Shown piece by piece: positions 28,663-42,500 of a stretch of 64,000 nucleotides of DNA; the first letter of the stretch is position 1; each line of letters begins with the position of its first letter. The DNA lies in contig NC_087388.1 in the NCBI RefSeq assembly GCF_963675165.1, forward strand, positions 5,151,047-5,215,046, given 5' to 3'. This DNA is from Halichondria panicea. Lineage: Eukaryota > Porifera > Demospongiae > Suberitida > Halichondriidae. The position numbers and the translations under genes are program-made. The notes beneath the pieces are model-generated. The model was not told the DNA's origin, ran no database searches, and worked only from the letters and a program-made list of their open reading frames with translations.

Positions 28663-30127
28663 CCAGAGGAGGTTGGACGCGCGTCATACTTTGTAATAAT
28701 AAATCATGTGATAAATGATGAATATAATTATAAAGGGATCCTAGCAGATCCTTTTTTAGTCATGTCAGCACTTTCTTTCTTTCTGCCAAGTCAGCAGTAA
28801 TTTTGTTTGCGTGTAGAATATAGATTGCGGGCGTGTGGGAAGATGGAGGGCAATGGAAAAAGACCAAGGCATGTTTCCAGTCCTACTTTGCTAACACCTA
28901 CAAGGCCTCAAAAATTCCTCTTCAAACATTAGCCTCTCAGGCTCAGCAGTGTTCAGACAGAGCAAAAGCTTGCTATTGACCAAGGTGCAAATCAACCAGC
29001 AGCTGTGGCCACAAGTGTTGACAGGGGAATCCAGATAGCTACAGCCAAAATAAAATTATTATGAAGAAGAATTGCCGAGCTTCAACCACACTGAAAACCT
29101 GTGGAAAACTCTCAATGCACCCATTGTAAAAGCTAAGGAACCCCTCCGAGCTCCAAGACGGGAACAACTCGCACTAAGCAATGGTTGTCGAATAGCAACT
29201 CTTCCTGTTATAAATATATAGTCTAAGTGTTAGAGCCACCTTTCACAATATCGCCATCAACCTACCACCCTTACCTAATCAATGTACACGTCTCAAATAT
29301 CAAATGAACATTCATATGGACAGCAACAATAATAAAACACAATACTACATTAATATAGTGATTAATGTCTTCTACATCTTTTTGCTTTGAAATGTGTGTA
29401 CAATGTCACCCCATCTTCCTCTTTTTATAATCTTTATTCCACAATACCAACCAGGAGATCGCCAGTGCAATAAAAATGTTGTCCAATCTAGTTTATGTCT
29501 TCGTGCATCGCTCAGTGGACACTCTCCAACACTTCTCTAACGACGTATCCTATATGATTCCATTTTGAGTCAAGAAAAACTTGAACTGCTATGGCACGTA
29601 AGTCGTACCGATTCGATGCCTCGTGTGGCACTCTTACTTCAATGGGTATGCCTTTGCTGTGTAATCTATTCACTTCAGCCAGATGCGTTGGTACTGCTCC
29701 TCTTTTGCAGATCCAGTACTGTCCTAAACACAACGCCTTCTTGGTCATTGACATCATCAATACCTTGGTGATCGACATCATCAGCAGCAGCTGTACTATT
29801 TGTTGTAGACATTGATGGTGGTATATCTGGTGGTAGAAGATTCCAATTCCAAACAACAAACACTTTGTTGTCGAAAGTGTTGAAATTATCCAGCTCTAGT
29901 TCTACATTTGACCTCATAAATTCATCCATAGGAATATTCTTACAGCCAGTTCACACTGATATCATAGTGTTCACCTTCACTAGCTCAGAAGTTTCTCGAA
30001 TAAATCCCATAGCTAGTCATGCTGTCGTCCTTTGCGTACTTAACGTGTACATACGCAAGCAATCAGCAATTGAAGTTGTGTCACATGATATTATGACTCT
30101 GAATGACGCGCGTCCAACCTCCTCTGG
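28663..30127. mobile_element. hAT-like DNA transposon, 1.46 kb, non-autonomous
   Basis: The ends are inverted: CCAGAGGAGGTTGGACGCGC at the left and its complement at the right. GCAAGAG flanks both sides (28656-28662 and 30128-30134), a 7-8 bp target duplication. A CAGAGG-type end with a duplication of this size fits hAT elements. No hAT transposase frame is visible inside; the only coding-like part is the HIRAN-like relic on the minus strand. Confidence 0.7.
29512..29975 (-). pseudogene. HIRAN-like domain fragment inside the transposon
   Basis: Two overlapping minus-strand frames. One begins NIPMDEFMRSNVELELDNF and the other ends HEASNRYDLRAIAVQVF then WNHIGYVVREVLESVH. The NRYD..AIAV and W..IGYVVRE wording matches the HIRAN domain pattern, a small DNA-binding domain found in some helicases and in many invertebrate repeat-associated proteins. 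The two frames share a stretch out of register, so a frameshift or a small intron lies near 29675-29860. Confidence 0.45.
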
Positions 30128-30137
30128 GCAAGAGCAT

Positions 30138-30409
30138 ACCGTATAGCGGGTATATTTCGAGGGTATAAATGTTCGCGGTTTTCGCGGATTGAGCCTGTAC
30201 CGCGAAAATTTATACCCACGAAAATTTATAATAGTAGGCGTGTTCAGTATTATGGATTCGAGGCTAACAGTGGAGTGGTACAGCTGCATGTTGATGTGCG
30301 CATGCGCCAAAAGGCTGGAACTCAGACCACAAAAATAAAATCCGCGAAATCCTTTGTAATGGTCCATCCGCGAAAATTTATACCCTCGAAATATACCCGC
30401 TATACGGTA
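30138..30409. mobile_element. Foldback MITE, ACCGTATAGCGGG family, copy 2
   Basis: About 272 bp with the same inverted ends as the copy at 11747, inserted 10 bp from the hAT-like element and about 190 bp upstream of the start of RTK-A. Confidence 0.8.
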
Positions 30410-30598
30410 TCTCATTACATCTGTGCAAAGTCAAGGGTTAACCTACACTGAATGCATGGCCCTGCTACGCCCACTCATTTACCTTTCACTTCCGCCTTTT
30501 CCGATTTCTGGCTTTCTGGTCCTACACCCGCATGCAATTAGAAAAACTTCAGGACCAGAAACCAGAGTGTCACTTGGAGTGGCCTAAGAGGTAGAGCT

Positions 30599-33550
30599 AT
30601 GTTATTGTCAATCTTATTTTTGTTTCTGCTGCAAAGAGCAGCTCGTTCTCAACATTTCTCCTTTGGTTTCCCGGAAAATACCCCAGGAGTGCAAGTTGAC
30701 TCCACTGGGAGAACATTCCTTGCTGCAGACAACTACCTGTATAGACTGGATGCACACCTAAGAGAAGAAGAGAGAGTTGATGTAGGAGATACTATCATTG
30801 GCGAAGGACTGGCCCTGAGCTCTACTGGGATGTTGGTGGTGTGTTTATGTGATCTCTCTTGCTCTGTCTACAATGCAAACGACCTCAGTACTGGTCCTAT
30901 CTGGAGTGTAGGTAATGCTGTAGAAAATCTCGACTCAGGAGCAGCTATCATTGCGTCAGGAGATAGTTTCTACACTGGATCTGGAGCAGAAAATGGGATG
31001 GTACTGCAACAATTCGGAGAGGAGTTCAGTAGATCGTCTGACATCAATCCATCAGGCACACTCAATGAAATTGTTTTTGAGGTTGATAGCTTTAAACGAG
31101 AATTCTATGCATTCGGTGGTTTTGGGAGTGGTGGATTTATCTATTATGTTGTCGTCGACTATGAACCTGCTGATGCACGAGCTATACGACTGTTACGTGT
31201 TTGCAACATGTCTGATTGTGGAGGCCCAAGTACCTGTGGAGTGACTGCTTTGTATGAACTGGGAATCAATTGCGGTCTTCATGGGATCACTGGAGATACT
31301 TTTGTGTGTGCAGTGTCATTAGTGGAGGATTTCAGTGGGATATCTGGACCCACTGCTGTGGTAACTATTTGTACATATGGTTCCAACAGAAACCGTATTT
31401 GTGTTGTTAATATCACTGCTGTCAATGAAGCTATGGACGCTAAATATAACTCTTGTATTGTGTCACGGACTGTTGGAGAAAAAGTTGGCTTACCATGGAG
31501 AACAGGCTCAGACAAGTGCGATACTCTGCCTCAGCCTCAGGTTTGTATTGCCTACTTGCATACTCCTATAACATAGAAATCACATAATTTATTTTCCAGG
31601 AAACAAGGAACAGATGTGACACACCCAGTCCAGTCGGCCTTCTTATCCCAAATGGTGGTATTGACACAATAGCACCAGTTCGTATCAACTTTGGACACAG
31701 CTTTGTCCCCTTAGCTTCAGTAGCTGTGAAAGTGGAGCATTTTTCCTTTGTGTTTGTGGCAACTGATGAGTACACTATAAGAGGAGTAAGTGCAGTTCTG
31801 TTGAGTCAGCTATATATATATTGTGTATAATCATGGTATTGTTTGTCATTGTCACAGTACGATGTCAGTGGTACATCGACTCGGCAGCTGGGCGCCGATA
31901 GTGCATTCTACAATCAGGAATTGACCGATGATATATGTACTTTGTCATGGAAGGAGGGACTAAACTACATCACAGCAGCCACTGCATTCCATGTGAGTTA
32001 AAGTTTGCATGTATGTCCTACCCTATATCCATCTGCCTCCCCTCTGTCATCTGTTAGGTGTACCAAATACCGATTGAAGAGTGCTTCCAGCGTACAGAAT
32101 GTACCAGTTGTACCAATGACCTCAACCCGCTGTGTGGGTGGTGTGTGGTGGAGAACAAGTGCTCTCGTCAGACGCAGTGTCAGAACTCCAGTATTTCTAG
32201 TAGATGGACACAGGACAATGCCAACTGTTTTACTGCTGCTACTGTGGAGCCTATACAACTTGTGCTTGACCCTGAGATTCTTGCCACTGAGGTAAGACTT
32301 GTGTGTATATAGTTGTGTCTGATATCATATAAACGACCCCCCACAGCTCACAGTGACCCTGACCTCTCCCGGCCTGCCTAACCTCCTTCCTGGAGAGAGC
32401 TTCTACTGTCATCTGGCGGACAGTGAAGGACGTTTCCCACCCATCATAGTACCAGCTGTTGAGGTCACCCCAGGAACAGTGTTCAGTTGTGATATTGAAG
32501 GACTGGTACCTGACTACCCTGGAATGACTGCAACCATCAACCTGGGCTTTCAGAGCTCTCTGTTCAATGAGACACTTGATATCACCAACCAAGCACTCAT
32601 CATCTACAGATGCTCAGCAGGAGAAAGGTATCCACCTACATGTATATTAAATACAAATTAGTTTTCTAGTATATAAGCTCATAAACACAACTCCCACAAA
32701 TAAATGATTGAAGATTATCACAATATAAATGGTTAGCTTATGTGATTGAATTATCCAGTGGAATGAAGAGGATCGCTTGTACTGTTAGTCACAATAAATA
32801 CTTGCACACAATTACGTGCCTGATTAACATGTACAGAATGTTGCAAGATATTATAGTTTGTCTGCAATGTGTAGCCAGGCCGAGTTTTCGCTTTATAATT
32901 ATCGGATGGGAAAATAACCTGGGACAATGCCAACCGTTTCACAAATAACCTACACGGGCGTGTCTAAAGCGATATAGTAAACTGTGTAGTAAAACAAATG
33001 CATGTACACTAAAAACATTAAAAAGTGCGACGACTTAATTAGTGTGCTCAACACACTTAAGAACATTGTCTATAGAGAAAATACGATAATTATGTCTTTA
33101 TGACACCGTTGTATACAGCTGTAAGAATTGTCTTGGGATAAATAATCCGTGTGGATGGTGTAACCTCAATAAGCAGTGCAGTGGAACATCAGCTCCTTGC
33201 AGGAATGCATCTCACTTCCTACAGGTGAGCTCAGTGACGTAATGATGACCTGTATATACGTCCCTCTGTACAGGTGTCTGCAGGCAACGACTTCACTGCT
33301 GAGTGCCCCCTGTTGGACACGTCCCCCTCTGGTGAGTACACTCAACCAGTAAGGGTGGCCCAGGACCTTCGACTGACCACCAGGAACCTCATCTCCCCTG
33401 TAAGTAACATGACCTGTATCTGATTGTTCCATAGTTTCCCTCACCATGTAGACAGATGGCTTTGAGTACTATTGTGTTGTGAATGGAGTTAGTCTGACAG
33501 CTCGGTATGAGAACGAGAGCTCCATCCTGTGTACAGTGAGCAGTGGACAA
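30599..33550 (+). CDS. RTK-A exons 1-8: signal peptide, sema, PSI-1, IPT-like, PSI-2
   Basis: Exons 30599-31540, 31600-31785, 31858-31992, 32058-32291, 32347-32627, 33119-33224, 33274-33399 and 33452-33550. Exon 1 has a hydrophobic leader ([17 protein letters not shown]) and most of the sema propeller, with the cysteine-rich [10 protein letters not shown] and [19 protein letters not shown] segments. Exon 4 holds PSI-1 ([24 protein letters not shown]). Exon 5 is an IPT-like sheet domain. Exon 6 holds PSI-2 ([20 protein letters not shown]). Start ATG chosen because the leader follows directly and no upstream in-frame start fits. Confidence 0.85.
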
Positions 33551-36500
33551 GTGAGTATTTACTAATTTTGTGATGGTTAGCTTATGTGATTGAATTATCC
33601 AGTGGAATGAAGAGGATCGCTTGTACTGTTTGTCACAATAGATACTTGCAAACAATTACGTGCCTGATTAACATGTACAGAATGTTGCAAGTTCCGCTGT
33701 GCTAATGCGCCTCGGCATGTTTTGCTTCACTTCAAAATTTTAGAGTGTGTACAATAATGACAGTAGTTTTTGTAATGTATATTACGAATATTGTTTCCAA
33801 GAAACAAATTAGAGCAAGAATGTTTGGAAGAGGAAAGTCTCACAAAAATGGCTGCTGCATGCTTTTCTGGCATCAAATTATTGTGAGCATGGCTATAGAA
33901 GCCTATAGAATCTATCAGTTTTTGTTGCATTGCAACCCGTAACAGTTACAGCTGGAACATGCAGTTCTTTGTGCGGCTGTGCTGATTAAATAATACACAA
34001 CATTCATGTACTTGTAAACACATTCCTAATTAAGTGTACAAATTGCACCTACTGAAAATTTGGTTTATAGTTCGGCACACTTTTCCCTGGTGTTGGAAGT
34101 TTACCTGTGGTTGTTATGGTGACCTGGACGGGGGATAACATCAACCACACACTGAGCAACACCATGCAATCATTGTCAGGTACCATTATCTGTGAACCAT
34201 AATATTTGGATAGGCACTTCCAGATAGTCTAGACAATCTACTAGTTCACGCACCCACACACACAGTGACGCTGTATGATTGTCGTGACTTGGCCAGTGGA
34301 TATACTGAATGTATTGCAGTCAGAATGTTTTCAGAGTTCGCATGTGGGTGGTGTGGGGTTAGTTGTGAGGTGAGGCAAGAGTGCTCCAATACTTTCATTA
34401 CTGAGGGGAACAATCCTCCTGCCCCTGTCATCAACTCATTCACTCCAATATTAGGTAAAAATGCAGTCAGCGTATAGTATATCACCTATCATTTTTCTGT
34501 ACGTATGTACGTACACATGCACACTGCATATGTAGTGTAGTCAAAGTATATATCACACTTGCATTACTAGCCTTTTAAACTGCATGGATGTGATTTATGA
34601 GGTCGATTCCAGGCTATTCCAGGCCGCTCTCTATTGAGAAAGACGGTGAGAGGGGATGGGATCGAGGTTATATATGAGCATAATTATGCATGCATGCTAG
34701 TATGCTTAGCTTACTATGTGAGGATATACTAAACTAGTGTATGGGTCATTCCACATCAATTCAACCAAAAAAAAAGTGACCGTCTCAGATTTGGACGAAA
34801 CTTGGCACATAAGTAGTACATGAGGTGACATTGATGCAACACAAGTTTAAGCTCTATTCATTGTATGGCTTCCAGGTTAGGACTAATTGAAATACATCGA
34901 AATCTGTACACTGGCTAATACTTAATGCCCAGTAACACTTTCAGTTTTAATTTTCAAAGTTTTGCATTTTACCATCTTATAGTACAGAAAATTCTCTTTC
35001 ACGTGATATGTTATATGGCTTCAATTAATAAAGCAGCTGCGGGAGGGTGTAATCAGTGAACTTTGAACTTTGATTGCTTAAAAATTGGTGTTTTAATTTT
35101 CCCAAAAATGTTGCATAATTAATTTTATTTTAGGGCCTAATCTAATATCTGTACGAATTTGGCTTTGGGGTTTCTATGGGCTCAGGAGATACAAATCAGA
35201 ATGTGGTGACACATTCCATTCCCTTACATAATACTGTTAAAAAAGTAGTACACAAACCTTATTTTCAATCCATGTAGTCTACATGAATGCTGCAATTGCA
35301 TGCGCATAATTATATTATTCCCTTAATTGTGGAACTCTCATAGCCAGCCTCGTTACCCAGAAAAAAATTTGAGGAGATCACTAAAGCAATGAGGCAAACG
35401 ATCGTTAGTGCAGAACCACATGATGACCGGAGTGAAATACTCAAACAATTGAAAGAAAAATTTAACAAAACCACACAAAAAAGTAAGCAAATACAAATTC
35501 TCACTGTTTTGCCCCAAAGCTAGTCGATTAAGAAAATTCAGTTGATTACATGGCTCGAAAGTCAAAAGAGCTTGTCAAAGAAAAAGGGGTTCTCTCTAGT
35601 CAAGATCCTAAGCCAGGTGTTTCATTACCTTCAGAAACTATCGATGTAGTTCACAGTTTTTACCAGTGTCGTGACATCAGTAGAGTTATTCCAGGCATGA
35701 GAGACTTTGTTTCTGTGAAGCAAGAGGGGAAACGCGTACACATTCAAGGGTTTTGAGTAATTTAAAGGACATGTACCGTGAGTTTAAGGATCAGTTTCCA
35801 GCTCTAAAAGTCGGTTTCTCAAAGGTTGCTAATCTACACCCTAAACATTGTGTAACGCCCTAAACATTGTGACCTCCTACGCCCACATTCTTTCATAGCA
35901 AGTCAGCAAAGCACATTTTACAAGGATTGTAAATTGAAGTTAGTGCCAGGAGAAATGTTGGTCACCGCTGACTTTTCCGAGAATTATTCGTTTGTTCTCC
36001 AGGATGCAGCACAAGGATTCCACTGGAATAATTCACAGGCCACTCTCCATCCTTTCATTGCATACTACGTTGATGCTGGCAAGCTGTGCCATCTAAGCTG
36101 TGTTGTCGTGTCTGATTGCCTGCACCATGATACCACTGCCATGTACCTTTTCAAAAAGTTTCCATAGCTTTGTTACGAAGGGTACTTCTAACAAGGGACA
36201 CAACCTCAAAAAAATAATCTATTTTTCTGATGGTGCTTGGTCCCAGCACAAGAATAGGAAGAATTTCGTCAATTTGTGCCACTACAAGGATGATTTTGGA
36301 ATATTTACCGAGTGGCACTTTTCAGCTACCTTTCATGGGAAAGGAGCTTGTGATGGTCTTGGGGGAACAGTTAAACGACTTGCTGCCAGAGCTAGTCTGC
36401 AAAGGCCGTATAATGATCAAATAATGACTCCTCGCTAACTATTTGATTGGGCATCCATTAGCATTATACCAGCAGTTTACTTTGAATATTGCAGTAATGA

Positions 36501-39500
36501 AGACTATACAAGAGGGAACAGCAGAATCTTGAGCGAAGATTCCAAAAACACTTGAACAATTCCAGGTACTCGTAAGCTACACTCGTACGTGCCTATCTCG
36601 GTTGATAAAGTGCAAGTTAGACCATTCTCAACCTGTATCACATTCAAAGAAGAGAGAGTTACATCAGGGGAGACTGACATAGCAGTGGAGTCAATTTCTG
36701 GTTTTGTCACTTGTTTGCGTGATGGTCAATGGTGGTTAGCATGTGTGCTGCAGGTGCATGTTAAAAACAGCCGAGTAAAACTAACGCTTTTCCACCCTTA
36801 TGGGCCTAGTAACGCATTTAAGTATCTAGCTGTCCGGACATGCACACTGTACCAGCTAAACACATACTTGGAACAGTTGATCCAAGAACTAGAACAGGCC
36901 GTACTTACACATTGGTAAAGAAAGAGTCCAAGTTTGCTTCAGAGAAACTACGTACCGTTTTGGCAGAAAATTAGATATCAGAGTTGTTATTCAGTGTACA
37001 TGCACTAATGATGAGTTGGCACTATTATTATTGTGAACTTATATGCATTGTACTGTGATAACACATTTGATCCAAACTTGGAATGTCATTCTGATTCGTA
37101 TCTCCTGAGCCCATAGAAACCCCACAATCAAATTCGTATAGATATTAAGATTAGGAAATTTTTTCAGGGAAATTTAAATACCACTTTTTAAGCAATCAAA
37201 GTTCAAACTTCACTGATTACATCCTCCCGCAGCTACTTTATTGATTGAAGCCATATAACATATCACGTGAAAGAGAATTTTCTGTACTATAAGATGGTAA
37301 AGTGCAAAACTTTGAAAATTAAAACTGAAAGTGTTACTGGGCATTAAGTATTAGCCAGTGTACAGATTTCGATCATATATTTCAATTAGCCCTAACCCGG
37401 AAGCCATACAATGAACAGAGCTTAAAACTTGTGTTGCATAATGTCACCTCATATACTACTTATGTGCCAAGTTTCGTCCAAATCTGAGACGGTCACTTTT
37501 TTTTGTTTGTTGAATTGATATGGAATGGACCCGTATGTATGAGTGCGACCTGCACACACAGGACCAGTTGAGGGTGGTACAGCAATCACTGTGATGGGCA
37601 CCGACTTTGGAGGAACTTTTGTCAGCCTTCAGAACTCCAACCTTACATTAGGAGGCGTGGCCTGCACTCCCCTCATTATTGGTTACATACCATGGCAGCA
37701 GTTTGTCTGTGAGACCACCAATTTTGTGACAGAAGGGTCAAAAGAATTCTCTCTGACCATCGACTCTAGAGTAGCCATTGTAAACGGTGGCTCCTTCACT
37801 GCGGTGGATCCTACTGTCAGCAGTGTGACTCCGACCTTTGGACCCATGGCCGGGGGAACTGCAGTGGTTGTGAGGGGGACTGGATTGGATGTGGGTAATC
37901 AGGTGGATACTAGAGTCTCTCTAGAGGTCAGCGGGTCAAACTACGTCTGCAACATATCGTGAGTGATACTATATAATGAAAGCATTGTGGGTGCTTATGC
38001 CTCGGTGGAGGTGCCAAAGCTACATAACATAAATCTACTAATGCTATACACACATTAGACATTTTTAACTTTGCTGCATCTCGGCAGAATCCAGGAATCA
38101 GGGAATCCAAGTAGTGGGTAATGATTATTGTTAAAAATGCGATGCCAAAAGTTAAGTCTAATGGCTGCATCAGCAGAGCCTTGCAGCTCTCTTCTCACTC
38201 TTGCAGTTACCAATAGCTAGCGTTCTAGTGCAGAGCTAACTACTAAGTAGAGTAGCAACACTCGGTGAACAAGTTTTGCTACGCACTCTTCTGACAAGGC
38301 TGCAATGGCTTTCCAATAAGCTAAACTTGAGAATGAAGCGTTACTTGCAATTAAAATCCAAGAAAACATGACTAGAAGCCTATAGAAACTCTTACTTGCA
38401 CTTCATTGATCCTTGAACAGCTGTAGAACTCTATACACGGACACACAGACACACAGACACACACATACACACATACACACAAACACACTACCGTATACCT
38501 CGCTTGCGCATGCGCACCGACGCAATTATTTAGTATAGCTATTGATTAATGCCAACTGCAGATCTATCAAGTCTGAAGATATTCGATGCAGGACCTCAGC
38601 AGCAAACCTAACCTCCGATGCTTTGGTGGTGGTGTCCATTGATGCTGCTAGAGTCAGCAATCCAAGAGTGGTCTTCAGTTATCGTAACAACCCTAATGTG
38701 ACTGCTGTGTTTCCTAGCAACACCATTCCTAGTGGAGGCATTACACTGACCTTTACTGGAGTGAATTTGGACGAGGTACAACAGGTCGTTTTGGAGGTCT
38801 ACCACCAGCCAATGGGGGCTCCTCTGGTAAGCCGTATTTTTATAGCAGGTAATCTTCGATAATTATAGCATTTTATGTGACGTTTTTGAATGACATTTGT
38901 GTCGAAGTTGTGGTACTATAGCAGGTAGTTTTCGGTATAGCATTTTATGTGACGTTTTTGAATGACAGTTTTGCAGCCACTTGTGTCGAAGTTGTGGTGT
39001 CGTTATTATTGAACACATTATTTGTGTGGCTTGTTCAAGATGTTTTCCTCAAAAATATATACTGTAACAGTACATGATGCACTGTCCCTCCCCTACAGAG
39101 GAGCAACTGCAGTGTTGTGGACAATACCACCATCACATGCTTGACTCCTAGTCTGACAACAACCTCACTGACGCCATTGGACTATGCCCTACTGTTTGAT
39201 AATGTCCCACTCATTACACAAGCACGCTTCCTCATCGGTGTCCAATCAGATCCTTCTAAATTTAGACTAGATAGTTCTCTAGAGGTCACCAGTGGCACAG
39301 AGACGCTCATACGCATTGTGGTATGTAATCTTAGCTAGTACACTGACCCAATACTGTTACCGTGTGTGTATCCAGGGTGAAAATCTCGACTCAGTGGAAA
39401 CCAGTGAGATACAAGTGATCGTGGGAGGGGAGGAATGTGTCAAGACACCCAGTAATTCAAGAAGCAGCGAAGTCATCTGTATTGCCCCTTTGGAGCCCCC

Positions 39501-42500
39501 AGGAGGGGAAAACCCAGCTATCATACAAGTGAGTGACTATTAAACTGTTTATAGCTAAAGTGCATGTGTTACTGTCTTCTTCAGGTAATCGTGGGGAGCA
39601 ACATCTCTCAAGTATTGGACCAGCAACTGACTTACGCAAGTCCTGTGGCTGCTGTTCCACTGGAGATAATCATCCCGAGTGTTTTGGGGGTTATTGTGAT
39701 GATCGTGTGTGTAATGCTGATCATTTTTGTCCGGGTCTATCTGAACTCTCGGAAGAAGACCGTGTCAATTGCTATGCATGAACAGATGATGGAAATCGTG
39801 GCTAATACGTAATAATTATAGTGTATTGTGCTGTTCAATCTTCTTATTCCTTTACAGGAGAACACGGGAGGAAATATTTCCTATGGATAGTAATACTGCA
39901 CTCGTTAGTAAGTTTAGTTCTATAATTATTATATGCACTAAATATTCACTGGCGTATAGAATCGGAGCTCGATGAGATTGCTGAGTCCATCCCAGACTCA
40001 ATCAAATTACCAGCCTCCATATTGAAGCTCTCCAGTACTGCAATTGGACAAGGTAAAGAAAGATGTGCAAATAATTTAATGTCACTATAATTATATACAG
40101 GTGAATTTGGCATTGTGTACAAGGGCGTCCTGACAGACTGGAACAATGTACCTATACAAGGGGTGGCCGTGAAGACACTAAAAGGTACATTACTCTGACA
40201 GTACCTATCATAGATAGCTTAATAGCTACGAATCCAGGCCGATTAATATAATTGTATACACTAGTCTGTTGACAGCTACTAAATGTACATGCATGCATGG
40301 TTGTAATACAAATAATTATGTTCCCCCTATAGAGATTGTAATTATAACCTCAGTTCTTCATTGTTTGCCTTTGCAGGTTTGTTCTCCATGTCGGATGTTG
40401 AGAGCATGGTGTGTGAGGTGATCAAGATGCAAGACTTTGACCATCCTCATGTCATGTCCCTGATTGGGGTGTGTCTCGATGCTGGCCCCGGCATTGCCAT
40501 AGTAATGCCATATATGGCCAACGGGAGCGTCATTGGATATCTAAAGAGAGAAAGGAACAGCCTTGAGTTGGACGATAACTGTGAGATTGATCAGGTGTGA
40601 TGATAAGCGAACTAAAATCATGGAAATAGCTCGGTCTAGATATACAATTAATATACAATATTATCTTGGGAAATAAAGTAAGTATTGTATGAGCCTTGTC
40701 TGCATGCATGGGTGTCTCAACAGAAGAAAGGTGGGTGGGCTGATTATAGTGTGTGTAGTTTATGCATGGACAAAGTTGCACATGCACTACACTCCCATCT
40801 GATAACACAGTTAGGATTATATTCATTCTTTGATGGCGTGACCAGCCTATCTCCCCAAATTAACAGCCTTTCAGTTTGCCCCTTGATACAATCCATAACA
40901 GTTCCTAGATCACACTGCATGTACTACTCTACTATATAGTTACGCATTCAAGGTGATCTAACTGATTCTTCATAAAACTGACGCTTGAGAATTTCAGAAA
41001 TGAGTGATTTATAGCTAGAAAAAAGTGTTCAGTTTGAGAATTGCAGAAATGAGTGATCAATATTAATAGTAGATAAAGTATTCAATTTGAGCGTTATGAG
41101 GATAGTCTCATTATGGAGAAGGTGGTGAGCTTTTTCAGAATATCACAAATTGTGTAAGGAAGCTCTTGCCATTATTTTTATACAGATTCTGGAAGTGAGG
41201 AAACTGCTACTAAAGATGTGCCATCAGATAGCACTGGGAATGGCCTACTTGGCCGAGCAGAAGTTTGTCCATCGCGACCTTGCAGCCAGAAACTGCATGT
41301 GAGTGAACCATCAACGACTGCATGTGTGTACAGAGAGAACAAGAATCATGATCTATAAAAGTATAGAATACATAACTAGGCCAGGCAAATATTGTTTATT
41401 TCTCATCAGCCACTTCCTCAATTTGCATGAGGGGAGGAGGCCAGAGGACGATCATCTGTGTCAAAAAATCTTCCAGAGGACTTTTAAATTCCACTCAACT
41501 AGCTCCACGTGAATTGGAGATACTAAAGGAAGAGTAGATGATCGAATGGAATTCAATTAACTTGGTCCAGAAGCAGCTTTATAATTAAAACCTTTGACCC
41601 TGACGATGGCAATGATGCTGTTACAAGTCTTTGGATGAAAGTGCTCTCATTTTTAATTGACCTTAACATTATGGGGAATGATCGTGAATCTATAAAACAA
41701 ACAGATCGATTAGAAAACAGTGTTTTTGTCGCCTTCAAAGATTGCCTAGTCTATTATTTTTCAACAGCTGTCTCATTAGCAGTTAAAGCAATTCATGAAA
41801 GTGTCTGTAGTTCACTTAAACAGCTCATGTTTATGTCCATGCACATGCACTGTCACACACACACATACATATACATGTCACCAATCACTCTATCCCTGCT
41901 GCGCGCTGAGCACACGGGGTAATTTAACGAGAGCACTTTCATTGCTACGTATCCAAAGGCTTGTAACAGCATCCCAAATTAACTAGATAATTATATTGAT
42001 TTGACTAACTGCATGTGCATGCATGGACATCCGAGTATTCTTTGCTATACATATATCCAATGACCAATATTTTTAATAGCATCACAAGTTAAGCACACTA
42101 TAATGTATACATTATTGTCTCAGTTCTTGTATATTCCCAAAGAATTTAATTGAGCCTGAATGCATGTACTGGCGTATTTAAGTATTGTGAGAAGTAGGAA
42201 CTTAATTCTTGTTGACCATTTTGTTTCCTCCATGAATATTTTTATGGAAGTATAGGCTGGACTCGGGAGGGGGTATCAGGGTGGGGGACTTTGGTTTGGC
42301 TGAGGACGTCTATGCTAGTGGCTACTTTAGACAAAACGACCGAGCCAATGTGAAGCTGCCCTACAAATGGATGGCCTTGGAGAGTCTCAACGATGCTATC
42401 TTCACAGAGAAAACTGATGTGGTCAGTCAGTGTAAATGTATGGTATATATTAGGCCTTCAAAGTATTGTTAGTATATTAATTGTTACTTATTATCCATGC

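Noticed and set aside
29565-29815. Plus-strand frames across the HIRAN-like relic
   Set aside because: The minus strand carries the recognisable motifs; these are its shadows.
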